Source of the DNA: DASUGC01 sp035606665
GTDB lineage: Bacteria > Acidobacteriota > Vicinamibacteria > Vicinamibacterales > SCN-69-37
NCBI GenBank assembly: GCA_035606665.1
Contig: DATNEY010000005.1
Location: 62,001-126,000 of the forward strand
Length of the DNA: 64,000 bases
Reading direction: 5' to 3'
Below the pieces are notes generated by a model, which saw only the letters and a list, made by a program, of their open reading frames with translations, searched no databases and was not told where the DNA came from. Every line of letters begins with the position of its first letter. The stretch's first letter is position 1. Both the position numbers and the translations under genes were made by a program. Shown here piece after piece: positions 24,744-33,219 of this stretch.

Positions 24744-27164
24744 TCAGTCCTGCTTGAGGACGGTGTTCAGGTCGATCGAAGAGACTTGTCTCGCTGATAT
24801 CCAGGTGGCGACTGTCGCCGCGGCAAGGAACGCAGTCAGAACTCCGCCGATCAGGGCCAGTTGCCCCAGTCCGGGAGTACCCTGGCCGACGAGCGTCGCG
24901 ACGCTGGCGCCGGCAACCATTCCGTAGGCAACGAGCCGCAGTGTCGAGCCGATGAGCATCCGGATCACGCCATTGGTCGTCGCGCCGAGGGCCAGTCGCG
25001 TGCCGATCTCCTTGCGCCGGAGCGAGACGGCGTACGCCGCAACGGCATAGATGCCGATTGCGACCAACGCCAGGAGCATCGGTCCCAGCACGATGAACAT
25101 CCGGGCGGGAATCTTCTGAAATACGAGGTTCGCATCGACGAACGCGGTTAGTGTCCGCACGTTGAACAACGGCAACGTGGGATCGATGTCCCGCACTGCC
25201 GCGCGCACCGACGGAAGCGGCGCCGTCTCCTGACCCGCCCGCGTCCTGAAGTGCAGTTCGGCCTGCGATGAGGGCGCGTCGCGGAAGGATACATAGACGA
25301 ACGGCGAAGGATCTTCGCCGAAGGCGTTGTAAAGCGAGTCCTTCACGACCCCGACAATCGTGAACGTCCGATTGCCCGCGGTGATCCGGCGTCCGAGCGG
25401 CCCGCCCTGCGGGACGTATAGCCGGACGAATGTCGAATTGACGATGGCCTGCGGTGGCTGCGTGGCGTCTCTAAGGCCGGCAAAGTCCGTGCCCTCGACG
25501 AACGGGATTTCCATCGTCCTGAAGTAGCCCTGCGTCACCGTGTTCGTCAGCACGGTCTCGGGCTGGCCATCGGAACGCGTATGGCCCTCGATCGTCACGC
25601 GACGTGACTGCGCGCCGTGAATGTCGAGCGGGACAGCGGTCGCGATCGCCGCCGACTCGACACCCGGCACGGTTCGAACGCCATCGAGCAGGCGCGCCGC
25701 AAACTCTGTGGATGCCGCCCCGGTCACCGATCGATTGCGGGTTCGCAGGTCATAGGTCGCGAGCAGCACACCGTCGCGAGTGAACCCGGGATAACTGCGC
25801 TTGGTGTCCGTGAAGTTCTTGAGGAACGTCGCCGCCAGCGAGAGTACGACCATCGCGAGCGCAACCTCGAGAACGAGGAACACATCCCGCATCGTGCTGC
25901 GTGCCGGCGTGACGCCGCCTTTCATCGCGACGAAGGGCGCTGTCCTTGCCAGATGCAGGCCGGCCGGCAGCCCGACGGTCAGACCCGACAACAGACCGAG
26001 CAGCGATGCGAATCCCAGGCTCACGAGATCGATCCGGGTGTCGAACGACACCTCGAGACCATTTGGAGTCGGGAACGGCACCGCGCGCACTGCCGTGGTC
26101 CCCCACACCGCCATTGCGGCACCCAGAAGCGCCCCAACCAGCGCGAGCAGAACGTTCTCGGTGACGAGCAGACGAATCACACGCCAGCGTCCAGAACCGA
26201 GCGCGAGCATCACGCCCACTTCCTGCTGGCGCGAACTGGCCCGGGCCAGGACGAGATTGGTGGTGTTCCCTGCAACGACAGCGAGGACGAGAAGCATCAT
26301 GCCCTGCAGCATCACCAGGGCCAGCGTCAACGATTTCTGAGGGCCGCGAGGAGATTGCCACTGCGGGAGAATCTCGCCGCGAATCGACCGGTTCGTATCG
26401 GGATACGCGACGGCGAGTTCCGCCATCGCCGCGTCGAGTTCGTGCTGCGCGTCGTTGAGCGATACGCCCGGCTTGAGCGCGGCCATCATCATGTAGTCGC
26501 GGAATCCGCGGCTCTCGAGCTCGCGCGATCCTTCCAGCAGCACGGGCGCTGCTGTCGCCGGCGTCCATAAATCAAAGGTCAACCCCAAGATGGTGCCGTT
26601 GAAACCCTCGGGGGCGACGCCGGCAATGCTGAACGGTCGATCGTTCAGGAGAAGCGTCTGACCGATGACATCCTGAGCGCCCCGCAGGCGCGACCGCCAG
26701 AATCTGTGCGAAACGACAACGATCGGCGGGCCGCCGGCCGTCACGGTATCACCAGGGCCGAAAAGCCGGCCCGCGGCCGGCTGCAGACCCAACGCTGGGA
26801 AGTAGTTGCCGGAGACGAGCGTACCGTAGATCCGGTCGGACCAGTCCGCCCCGCCGACGCTGAACGGCGCGATGCGGAACGCGAAGACCTCACGGACCGT
26901 GGACAGCCGGCGCTGCAAATCCTGAAACTCGAGCCATGAGTAACTTGGATAGCCTCCCGTTTCGCTCCGGGCTTCGACCAAGTAGAAATCCCCTCCCCGC
27001 GCGACGCCGGGAATCGGACTGAGGACACGCGCCTGAATCCACGAGAAGACCGTCGTATTGACGCCGATTCCGACCGCGAGCGACAGGACGATGACGCCTG
27101 CGACACCCGGCATCGATCGAATCGCGCGCATCGAGACGCGCAGATCGCGAAGCCAGCCGGCCAT
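24744..27164 (-). CDS. Orphan MacB/FtsX-type permease, coupled to a 44-residue membrane peptide
   Basis: 806 residues: N-terminal helix (GVAGVIVLSLAVGIGVNTTVFS), MacB-like periplasmic core, and two FtsX blocks with ASSRQQEVGVMLALGSG and LRRKEIGTRLALGA. It ends SSIDLNTVLKQD, the usual end of this family. The start ATG 27164 overlaps the TAA stop of a tiny upstream gene (TAATG), so its translation depends on that gene. Upstream 11-base GTTCAG repeats suggest control by the nearby OmpR-type regulator. No ATPase is linked. Confidence 0.88.
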   Translation of the reverse strand: MAGWLRDLRVSMRAIRSMPGVAGVIVLSLAVGIGVNTTVFSWIQARVLSPIPGVARGGDFYLVEARSETGGYPSYSWLEFQDLQRRLSTVREVFAFRIAPFSVGGADWSDRIYGTLVSGNYFPALGLQPAAGRLFGPGDTVTAGGPPIVVVSHRFWRSRLRGAQDVIGQTLLLNDRPFSIAGVAPEGFNGTILGLTFDLWTPATAAPVLLEGSRELESRGFRDYMMMAALKPGVSLNDAQHELDAAMAELAVAYPDTNRSIRGEILPQWQSPRGPQKSLTLALVMLQGMMLLVLAVVAGNTTNLVLARASSRQQEVGVMLALGSGRWRVIRLLVTENVLLALVGALLGAAMAVWGTTAVRAVPFPTPNGLEVSFDTRIDLVSLGFASLLGLLSGLTVGLPAGLHLARTAPFVAMKGGVTPARSTMRDVFLVLEVALAMVVLSLAATFLKNFTDTKRSYPGFTRDGVLLATYDLRTRNRSVTGAASTEFAARLLDGVRTVPGVESAAIATAVPLDIHGAQSRRVTIEGHTRSDGQPETVLTNTVTQGYFRTMEIPFVEGTDFAGLRDATQPPQAIVNSTFVRLYVPQGGPLGRRITAGNRTFTIVGVVKDSLYNAFGEDPSPFVYVSFRDAPSSQAELHFRTRAGQETAPLPSVRAAVRDIDPTLPLFNVRTLTAFVDANLVFQKIPARMFIVLGPMLLALVAIGIYAVAAYAVSLRRKEIGTRLALGATTNGVIRMLIGSTLRLVAYGMVAGASVATLVGQGTPGLGQLALIGGVLTAFLAAATVATWISARQVSSIDLNTVLKQD

Positions 27165-27298
27165 TAGTGACCAGCAGGCGGAGCGCCGTGGAGACGAAGG
27201 AACATGTCCCAGAGCGGATCGCCAAAGACACGGATAGCGACGGCGAGGACGACAAACACAATTAGGGCGATGATGACGCCACGACGTTGACGAGCCAT
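27164..27298 (-). CDS. 44-residue single-pass membrane peptide coupled to the permease
   Basis: The peptide begins MARQRRGVIIALIVFVVLAV and continues AIRVFGDPLWDMFLRLHG, with a basic cytoplasmic start, one membrane helix (about residues 8-23) and a short amphipathic tail. Its TAA stop shares a base with the ATG of the permease. The -10-like TAGACT ends 6 bases before its ATG, and no ribosome site is present, so it probably heads a leaderless mRNA. It could be an accessory subunit of the permease or mainly a translational leader; the membrane-protein composition favours a real product. Confidence 0.7.
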   Translation of the reverse strand: MARQRRGVIIALIVFVVLAVAIRVFGDPLWDMFLRLHGAPPAGH

Positions 27299-27310
27299 GA
27301 CGAGAGTCTA

Positions 27311-27362
27311 CTGAACGCTTGCTGAAGACGGTGTGAATAGGGCGTTCAGGTGGCGTTCAGGT
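27311..27362 (-). promoter_or_regulatory. Two sets of 11-base direct repeats upstream of the permease operon
   Basis: GGCGTTCAGGT is repeated in perfect tandem at 27341-27351 and 27352-27362. A second pair, CTGAA at 27311 and 27322, also has an 11-base period. This spacing fits an OmpR-family regulator, and the hexamer GTTCAG is the same as in the promoter of the response regulator at 20602. The proximal pair adjoins the TAGACT -10 hexamer of the operon, which has no good -35, as expected for activation. Regulation is inferred. Confidence 0.5.
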
Positions 27363-27371
27363 TGGCGCAAG

Positions 27372-27516
27372 CAACGACGCGAACGATCGGGAACGATCGG
27401 GAACGACGGGAACGATCGGGAACCAAGAGGCGCTTGTCCTTCTCGGCACGCAGTCAGCGTGCGGAATGCCCTTAGTTCCCGTTAGTTCCCGGTCGTTCGC
27501 GTCGTTCGCGTCGTTA
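27372..27516. repeat. Hairpin with GAACGATCGG / GAACGACGG arms
   Basis: The left arm (27372 to about 27424) has tandem GAACGATCGG and GAACGACGGG units. The right arm (about 27470-27516) carries the complementary TTCCCG and CGTTCGCGTCGTT run. The loop holds its own stem around GCACGC / GCGTGC. It fills the 14-150 base region after the M14 peptidase stop and before the permease promoter, both read leftward, and resembles the hairpin at 12579-12697. Confidence 0.8.
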
Positions 27517-27529
27517 CAGCGACGCGGTT

Positions 27530-30500
27530 CTACTTACCAGCGTTCAAGTCGTTCCAATTCATCAGGGCGTTGAACCCGAGGATGAACGTGCCCTGAGTCT
27601 GCCAGCGCCAGAACGGACGGATCGCGAACATCACGACGTGCCCGCGGCCCACCGGAGCGTCGATGACCTGCGCGCGGTTCTCGAGGTTCTGCGCACCAAG
27701 CACGCCGCCCGAAAGCAGCATGTCGCTTGCGCTGGCCGGGAACGACAGCACGACGCGAGGACGCATGAAGTCCATGAGTTGTCCGCCACCGCCGCCGCCA
27801 CGGCCTCCGAACTGTGCCCCTCCTCCGGGTCCCCCCGCTCCGCGACCTCCGGCATTTCCTCCGCGACCTCCACCTGCGGCATTCGCGTCAGCGGCCGGCG
27901 GCTGGAAGCCGGTGTAGTCCTTCGTCGGATCCCAAGTGCCGAAGACGTTTGCGCTGGATCCCATCGGCTGCGTGTTCTGGTACAAGCCGCCACGCCCACC
28001 GCCACCGGGTGTCGCTGGCGCATTCGCGAGCGGCCCAGGCTGGCCGCCGATGCTGAAGAGCGGCGCATTTTTGTAGTAAACCGGCAGGTGGTTGCGCGGG
28101 ATGCCATAGACGATCGGACTGCCGCGATCCGAAATCACGCCGCGATAAACCGAGCCAGGCGCGATGAGCCCGTTGCCCTGATCGACCGTGATGCCCGGTG
28201 TGAGGAAGTTCTGCGGGAAGATCGCGGCGGTGCCACCTTCAGTGATGAGTGTGCCGCCAGACGAGACCCAGTCGTACAGCTTCTTCAGTCCCGACTGCCC
28301 CATGCCGCCGCGCGTGTCATCGGTGGAGTCGGGCGCGCCGATCGCCTGGAAGAACTCTGTCTTCTTATACGGAATCGGCGTGCCACCCGTGGGCGGCTCC
28401 TGCCCGACGCCGCCGCCGGACGGCCAGAGGATCACGTCGAACGACTTCAAATCGCGCTTCCCGACTTCGTTCTCGCCGAAGTAGGTGTACGGAATCTTGT
28501 AGTAGTCGAGCGCCGCGCGCACCCAGCCCTCGTCCTGCGTGTTGCTCCAGCTGTGGATGTAGCCGATGCGCGGCACGTCGAGGTCGTGCGTCTTGACGTC
28601 CGCGGACACCGACGCGACGGCGTAGCCGGAGAGCCCGAGTTGCGTCAGCTGCGGTTCGAGCTGCGCCCGGTTGGCGTTCGGAATGATGAACGATCCGGCC
28701 GTGAATTTGCGTCCGCCCGCTTCGAATTCCGCCTCGGCCGCCGACATTTTGACCGCCGCATTGACGAAGCGGAACTGCGCCAGCAGATTGTCGCCGCTAT
28801 GTTCGACGATGACGGTCGAGCCAGTGCCGGAGATGCCGCCGGCCGCGCGCACGGTGGCCGTCGTCACGGGAGACATCGCGCCCGAGAGCAGCGCCTTGTC
28901 GGTGACCGGCGTGATGATGAGGTTCCTCATCATCGGATAGGTCCATCCGAGATCGTCGTACGGACTCGGGTTGGACATCGAGTAGTCCTGAATCGCGAAA
29001 TAGATGTCGGCGACCGTGCGATACGGCTGATCGCCTCGCAGGATCCAGTCACCCGGCTTCACAGAGACGTTGCCGGCTTGGAACGCGGCCGTCGCGATGT
29101 GGAACTCCACACCCTGCGCGATGAGACCGTTCACGGCCTCGGCGGCGTTCGCCTTGCTCTGCTGCGACGCGGGAATCACCCAGCCGAACACGGGACCGTT
29201 CTTGCCCTTGTCGACGGCGTTCCGGTTCTTGATCCAGTAGTTCTCGAGCCAGCGCTCCTTGTCCTTGCCCGTGAACGAGAGCGCGAAGAGCACGCCTGAC
29301 TGGCTCATGTTCACGTGCGCGCGCGGGCCCCAGTTCACGTTGCCCGGATCCGGGTTGGGACGGAACCACTCACGGCTTTGTCCACCACGACCGCCACGAC
29401 CACCGCCGCCGCCACCGAACTGCGGCGGTGCGCCGGCACCACCAGCGCCGGCACCCACAACAGCGCCGCCACCTGCTCCTCCGGCTGCCCCCGCTCCGCG
29501 TCCGCCGCCACCTCCACGTCCTCCACCGCCACCCGCCGCGGCGGGCGCGGCAGGCGCGGTTCCAGTCACCCCGGGAATCTTGGCCGCCGTGCCCGGATTG
29601 AAACTGTTCACTTCATAGAAGCGGCCCGTCGCGTTGTGCGAGTGCACCGCATAGAACATGTAGTTCGGCGTCCATCCGTCGTAGAACCCATAGGTCCACA
29701 CGCCGGGCACGCCGCGTTTCGTCATTTCCATGACGTCGTTCTGCGCGAACATCCACCACTCGTTGATCGTGATCGGATCGAGTTGCTCGTTGTACGGGCC
29801 CGTGCCGGTCGAGACGTACAGCAGCTGCTGCGCTTCGTGGAGATCATGGAGGACCGTCGGCTTCCACTCGTTCGCGACCCGCTCGACGTTGCGCGTCATC
29901 GCGAGGAACTGGCCCATGCCGTCGCGGTTGTTGTCGTGGGCGACGTACTTACCCCAGTACGGTACGGGGATCTGGCCGGCCAGGCCTTCTGCCTGGCGCT
30001 TGGCGTTCGCGTAGAAGGTGTCGACGATCCGCTCGCGGCCGTCGACTTCAACAACGGGAGTAATGAAGACGATCACGTTGTTCCGGATCTGCTGGATGAA
30101 CGGCGTCTCCTCGACGACGAGGCGGTACGCGAGCTCGGTCAGCATCTCCGGACCACCGCGCTCGGTGGAGTGGACGCCGCTCGTCAGCCAGTAGATCGGT
30201 TTCGCGACCGAGATGATCTGCCGCGCCTGCGCTTCGGTGGTCTTGCGGGGATCGGTCAGCGACTGCAGGTAGCCCTTGTACTTGTCGAGCTCCTTGATCG
30301 TCGCCTCGTTCGCAATTGCGAGCACGACCTGGTCGCGGCCTTCTTCCGTCTTGCCAATCGTCCAGAACTTCGTGCGCCCTGGTGCTGCGTCGGCGACCGC
30401 CTTCATGTACGCGTGGATGTCTTTCGCATATGTCAGGTAGCCGGGCTGCCCGGCGATGTGCCCGAGAAACTTGAGCGGCGTCGGCACCTTGTCTGACGCC

Positions 30501-30691
30501 GGCAGGTGATCGACCAGCTCGGTATTGATCCGCGGGTCGGTCAGCGAGCTCTTGATGAGCGCGGTGTACTCGGCGTCCTGTCTCTGCGCCGGCGCCTGTG
30601 ACTGCGCCGCGGTCGGCGCGTATGGCGCCAGCATCACAATCGCGAGGGCGATCCACGCCGCGTGGCCCGCAACTTTCTTCACGTTCGACAT
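27530..30691 (-). CDS. Secreted M14-family zinc carboxypeptidase
   Basis: 1053 residues with a signal peptide (ending near TAAQSQ). The M14 domain (about 60-480) has zinc ligands in SGVHSTERGG (His and Glu about 175 and 178) and a further His in VLHDLHEAQ (about 283). The rest resembles large bacterial M14 proteins whose C-terminal part contains a class I glutamine amidotransferase-like fold. Two Gly/Arg-rich insertions (about residues 382-450 and 935-985) interrupt it; the second nearly repeats the insert of the S9 peptidase. An AGGGAGGCTGGAG ribosome site precedes the ATG. Likely a periplasmic or secreted peptidase. Confidence 0.9.
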   Translation of the reverse strand: MSNVKKVAGHAAWIALAIVMLAPYAPTAAQSQAPAQRQDAEYTALIKSSLTDPRINTELVDHLPASDKVPTPLKFLGHIAGQPGYLTYAKDIHAYMKAVADAAPGRTKFWTIGKTEEGRDQVVLAIANEATIKELDKYKGYLQSLTDPRKTTEAQARQIISVAKPIYWLTSGVHSTERGGPEMLTELAYRLVVEETPFIQQIRNNVIVFITPVVEVDGRERIVDTFYANAKRQAEGLAGQIPVPYWGKYVAHDNNRDGMGQFLAMTRNVERVANEWKPTVLHDLHEAQQLLYVSTGTGPYNEQLDPITINEWWMFAQNDVMEMTKRGVPGVWTYGFYDGWTPNYMFYAVHSHNATGRFYEVNSFNPGTAAKIPGVTGTAPAAPAAAGGGGGRGGGGGRGAGAAGGAGGGAVVGAGAGGAGAPPQFGGGGGGRGGRGGQSREWFRPNPDPGNVNWGPRAHVNMSQSGVLFALSFTGKDKERWLENYWIKNRNAVDKGKNGPVFGWVIPASQQSKANAAEAVNGLIAQGVEFHIATAAFQAGNVSVKPGDWILRGDQPYRTVADIYFAIQDYSMSNPSPYDDLGWTYPMMRNLIITPVTDKALLSGAMSPVTTATVRAAGGISGTGSTVIVEHSGDNLLAQFRFVNAAVKMSAAEAEFEAGGRKFTAGSFIIPNANRAQLEPQLTQLGLSGYAVASVSADVKTHDLDVPRIGYIHSWSNTQDEGWVRAALDYYKIPYTYFGENEVGKRDLKSFDVILWPSGGGVGQEPPTGGTPIPYKKTEFFQAIGAPDSTDDTRGGMGQSGLKKLYDWVSSGGTLITEGGTAAIFPQNFLTPGITVDQGNGLIAPGSVYRGVISDRGSPIVYGIPRNHLPVYYKNAPLFSIGGQPGPLANAPATPGGGGRGGLYQNTQPMGSSANVFGTWDPTKDYTGFQPPAADANAAGGGRGGNAGGRGAGGPGGGAQFGGRGGGGGGQLMDFMRPRVVLSFPASASDMLLSGGVLGAQNLENRAQVIDAPVGRGHVVMFAIRPFWRWQTQGTFILGFNALMNWNDLNAGK

Positions 30692-30750
30692 CTCCAGCCT
30701 CCCTGCTGACCGCCGGTTTCGGCGGCGCTTGGGATGTTACAACGCAATAG

Positions 30751-30846
30751 AAGACCTCGGGAGTCGTTTTCGGGCCAAACCGCGTCCTGCAGTTTCCCTG
30801 CAAACTCAGGTTGTCGCCTTGGTGTGAAAACGACTCCCGAGGTCTT
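30751..30846. repeat. Perfect 21-bp inverted repeat with 54-base spacer
   Basis: AAGACCTCGGGAGTCGTTTT (30751-30770, plus C at 30771) is repeated exactly in reverse at 30826-30846. The spacer has its own small dyad (CAGTTT / AAACTC region). It lies in the 187-base gap between the MATE gene end and the M14 gene start, both read leftward. It might be a terminator for MATE, a structured leader for the M14 mRNA, or the ends of a small mobile repeat; no U-tract is present. Confidence 0.8.
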
Positions 30847-30878
30847 GTCGACCCGGAGGCCCTCGTCGATCTGCTCCG

Positions 30879-32276
30879 CTACGTGCGCGCGGCTTCGATA
30901 TCGACGGAGATGTGGCGCCATCGTCCTTGACGGAATCTCACGACACTGAGCAGCGCCCGCGTGCAGTGGCCGAGTACGATCGCCAGCCAGATGTCGCCCG
31001 GGGTGAGCGGCCGCAACGTCTGGATGAAGGAGCACAGGCCGATCGGAACGCCGATCTGCGAGACGATGGAAATGAAGAGCGGACTGCGGGTATCGCCCGT
31101 GCCTTGCAGGCCTCCCGTATAGCAGAGCGCGACCGTGATGAAGAGACCGGAGATGCTGAGGTACCGCAGCAGCTGGATGCCGAGCGACGTCACGAGCTCA
31201 TCGGTCATGCCGAACACCTGCAACAGCAGGCCCGGCACAATCAGAAACAGACTCCCCACGAACGCCGCGACACCAAGGCCGATACGGGAAGCGACTGCCA
31301 CGCCGTGCTTCGCCCGCTCCGGATTGCCGGCGCCGAGGTTCTGCCCCGCGATCGTTGCGGCGGCGCCCATCAGGCCGACGGATGTCCACGTGATGAACGA
31401 GAACAATTCCGTGTAGCCGACCGCGTACGCGGCCTGCGCGGCGGCGCTGTGTTCGAGCCCGCCGACGAACCGCAGCAGCATGATGCCGGCGATGTTCATC
31501 GCGATGCCCTGAACGCCCGTCGGCAGACCGTACTTGAAGAGCGATCGGATGATGCCGGCATCGGGCGAGAGATTCATGCCGCGATGAAACTGGATCACCG
31601 ATCCCGGCACGAACAACTGCCGGATGCCGTACGCCGCAACGAGCGTGCTGCTCGCGATCGTGCCCATTGCGGCACCAACCGTGCCGAACACGGGAATCAG
31701 GAGCACGTTCAGCACAATCGTGAGCACGGTCATCGCGACGCCGAGACGCATCGGCGTGCGCGGATCGCCGGCCGCGCGAAACGCGCCGCTCAGCATGAAG
31801 AACAGCATCATGCCGATGATGCCGAGGAACATCGCGCGCAGGAACGGCAGCGCTTCGTGCTGCACGTCGGGCGCCGCCTTGACCAGGTTCAGCAGCGCCG
31901 GCGCGGCGAAGTAGCCGACGACACCCATCACCACCGCCAGCGCGATCGCGGTCAGGAAGGCCTGATAGACGACACGGTTCACTTTCTCGGGCTCGTTGGC
32001 GCCGGCGAATCTCGAGACCAGCACACCCATTCCCGAGAACAGCGAGCTGATGAATACGATGACGATGATGATGACCTGCCAGCTGACGCCGATGGCCGCG
32101 TTCGCCGTGTACCCGACGAACTGCCCGACCATGGCGTGATCGATCACGCCCTGGAGTCCCGCAATGACGTTCTGGACCATCGTCGGCCACGCCAGCTTCC
32201 AGACGGCGGGAACGATGGGGCCTTCAACGATCGAGCGATCGAATTTCTGCGTCTTTGCCGGCGGTGCGTCGGCCAT
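30879..32276 (-). CDS. MATE-family efflux transporter
   Basis: 465 residues with twelve predicted membrane helices in two related halves. The N-terminal helix carries VWKLAWPTMVQNVIAGLQGVI, followed by DHAMVGQFVGYTANAAIGVS, typical of NorM/DinF-type MATE carriers that export cationic drugs using Na+ or H+ gradients. The second half shows the matching GLEHSAAAQAAYAVGYTELF and QNLGAGNPERA motifs. TATAGT lies 8 bases before the ATG, so the leader is very short. A branched palindromic repeat precedes the gene. The substrate cannot be inferred from neighbours. Confidence 0.93.
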   Translation of the reverse strand: MADAPPAKTQKFDRSIVEGPIVPAVWKLAWPTMVQNVIAGLQGVIDHAMVGQFVGYTANAAIGVSWQVIIIVIVFISSLFSGMGVLVSRFAGANEPEKVNRVVYQAFLTAIALAVVMGVVGYFAAPALLNLVKAAPDVQHEALPFLRAMFLGIIGMMLFFMLSGAFRAAGDPRTPMRLGVAMTVLTIVLNVLLIPVFGTVGAAMGTIASSTLVAAYGIRQLFVPGSVIQFHRGMNLSPDAGIIRSLFKYGLPTGVQGIAMNIAGIMLLRFVGGLEHSAAAQAAYAVGYTELFSFITWTSVGLMGAAATIAGQNLGAGNPERAKHGVAVASRIGLGVAAFVGSLFLIVPGLLLQVFGMTDELVTSLGIQLLRYLSISGLFITVALCYTGGLQGTGDTRSPLFISIVSQIGVPIGLCSFIQTLRPLTPGDIWLAIVLGHCTRALLSVVRFRQGRWRHISVDIEAART

Positions 32277-32314
32277 CCACCGGGACTATATCGCGCTCCC
32301 TTCGCTTGACGATT

Positions 32315-32374
32315 CCGTAGGCGGCGGGCTTCAGCCCGCCGCGCGTCCGGCGGCCTAACGGCCGCCGTCTACGG
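32315..32374. repeat. Branched palindromic repeat (two hairpins in an outer stem)
   Basis: An outer stem CCGTAG / CTACGG (32315-32320, 32369-32374) encloses a 9-bp hairpin GCGGCGGGC-TTCA-GCCCGCCGC (32321-32342) and an 8-bp hairpin CGGCGGCC-TAAC-GGCCGCCG (32348-32367). It overlaps the stop codon of the cupin gene and lies upstream of the MATE promoter. It is probably a terminator for the cupin gene and a member of a dispersed REP-like family; see 35245-35335 and 59964-59986. Confidence 0.8.
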
Positions 32375-33148
32375 ACGGCCGCAGGGCGTGCCCGAACGGA
32401 TCGAGAGAAAGATCGGCGCGTTGCGTCCGCGGCGTGACAGCGTGTGCGCGGCGCCGCGCGGCACGAGGCCGAACCAACCCGCGGAAATTGGCGTGTCCTT
32501 GTCGGCGATCTTGAGCGTCGCATCGCCGGCCATGAGGTACAGCATCTCGTCGGCGTCCGCGTGCGAATGGCTCGCCAGCGTCTCGCGCACGAGGATGAGG
32601 CGCGACGATGTCGCGACCGAGCAGCCGACTTCGCGCTCGACCAGGGGCGCCGGGTCGCGAAGCATCTGCTCCGCGAGATCGGAAAGTGAAAGGACCTTGG
32701 CCGCGCCGACCGGGCCGGTTGGTTCGGATGGCCTGGGCGTTTCCTTCGGAGCGGGGGGCGGCGGTGGTGGCGCCGGTGGCGGGGGCGCCGGAGAGAGCGC
32801 GGCCTCGGTGGCGGTCTTCGCACCCGCGCGAATCGTGACCTCTTTCTCGAGCGTAAAGAACCCCTCCCGACTGATGCGGACGCGGTAGGTTCCCGGCGGG
32901 ATGTTCGTCAACGTCGCGACGCCGTCTCCACCGGTTGTCGCTCCGCGATCGACACTCCCCCGCAATGACACGGTCGCCTTGTCGAGCGTCGCACCTGCGT
33001 CGCTGGCAACCGTCAGGGACAGCGTCCCAGGCTTGGTGCCGGCCGTTTGCACGGGGGGTTTGGTCTGTCCGGCAACGTCCGAAGTCGACACTAATAGGAC
33101 CGCGCCAACGGCGACGGCTGCCGCCATCGATTTGAGCTGAAGGGTCAC
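32369..33148 (-). CDS. Secreted fusion of a CPR/PEGA-like domain and a cupin
   Basis: About 259 residues. A signal peptide (hydrophobic AAAVAVGAVLLVSTSDVAG) is followed by a CPR-type beta domain (about 35-115: SLTVASDAGATLDKATVSLRG, GDGVATLTNIPPGTYRVRISREG). A Pro-rich linker (about 120-150) leads to a C-terminal cupin (about 165-255) with SHSHADADEMLYLMAGDATLKI and SAGWFGLVPRGAAHTL. The cupin has the usual His-x-His...Glu and later His metal ligands. The GTG start at 33148 has GAGG upstream and avoids overlapping the divergent gene; longer starts up to 33232 exist. The fusion suggests a surface protein that senses or converts a small ligand. Confidence 0.75.
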   Translation of the reverse strand: MTLQLKSMAAAVAVGAVLLVSTSDVAGQTKPPVQTAGTKPGTLSLTVASDAGATLDKATVSLRGSVDRGATTGGDGVATLTNIPPGTYRVRISREGFFTLEKEVTIRAGAKTATEAALSPAPPPPAPPPPPPAPKETPRPSEPTGPVGAAKVLSLSDLAEQMLRDPAPLVEREVGCSVATSSRLILVRETLASHSHADADEMLYLMAGDATLKIADKDTPISAGWFGLVPRGAAHTLSRRGRNAPIFLSIRSGTPCGRP

Positions 33149-33219
33149 GGGGTACCTCACTGATTTCAGCCTACCTGAGATCGCGCCCTCGCGCCGAATC
33201 CTGCGGTAAATTGGCTGCG

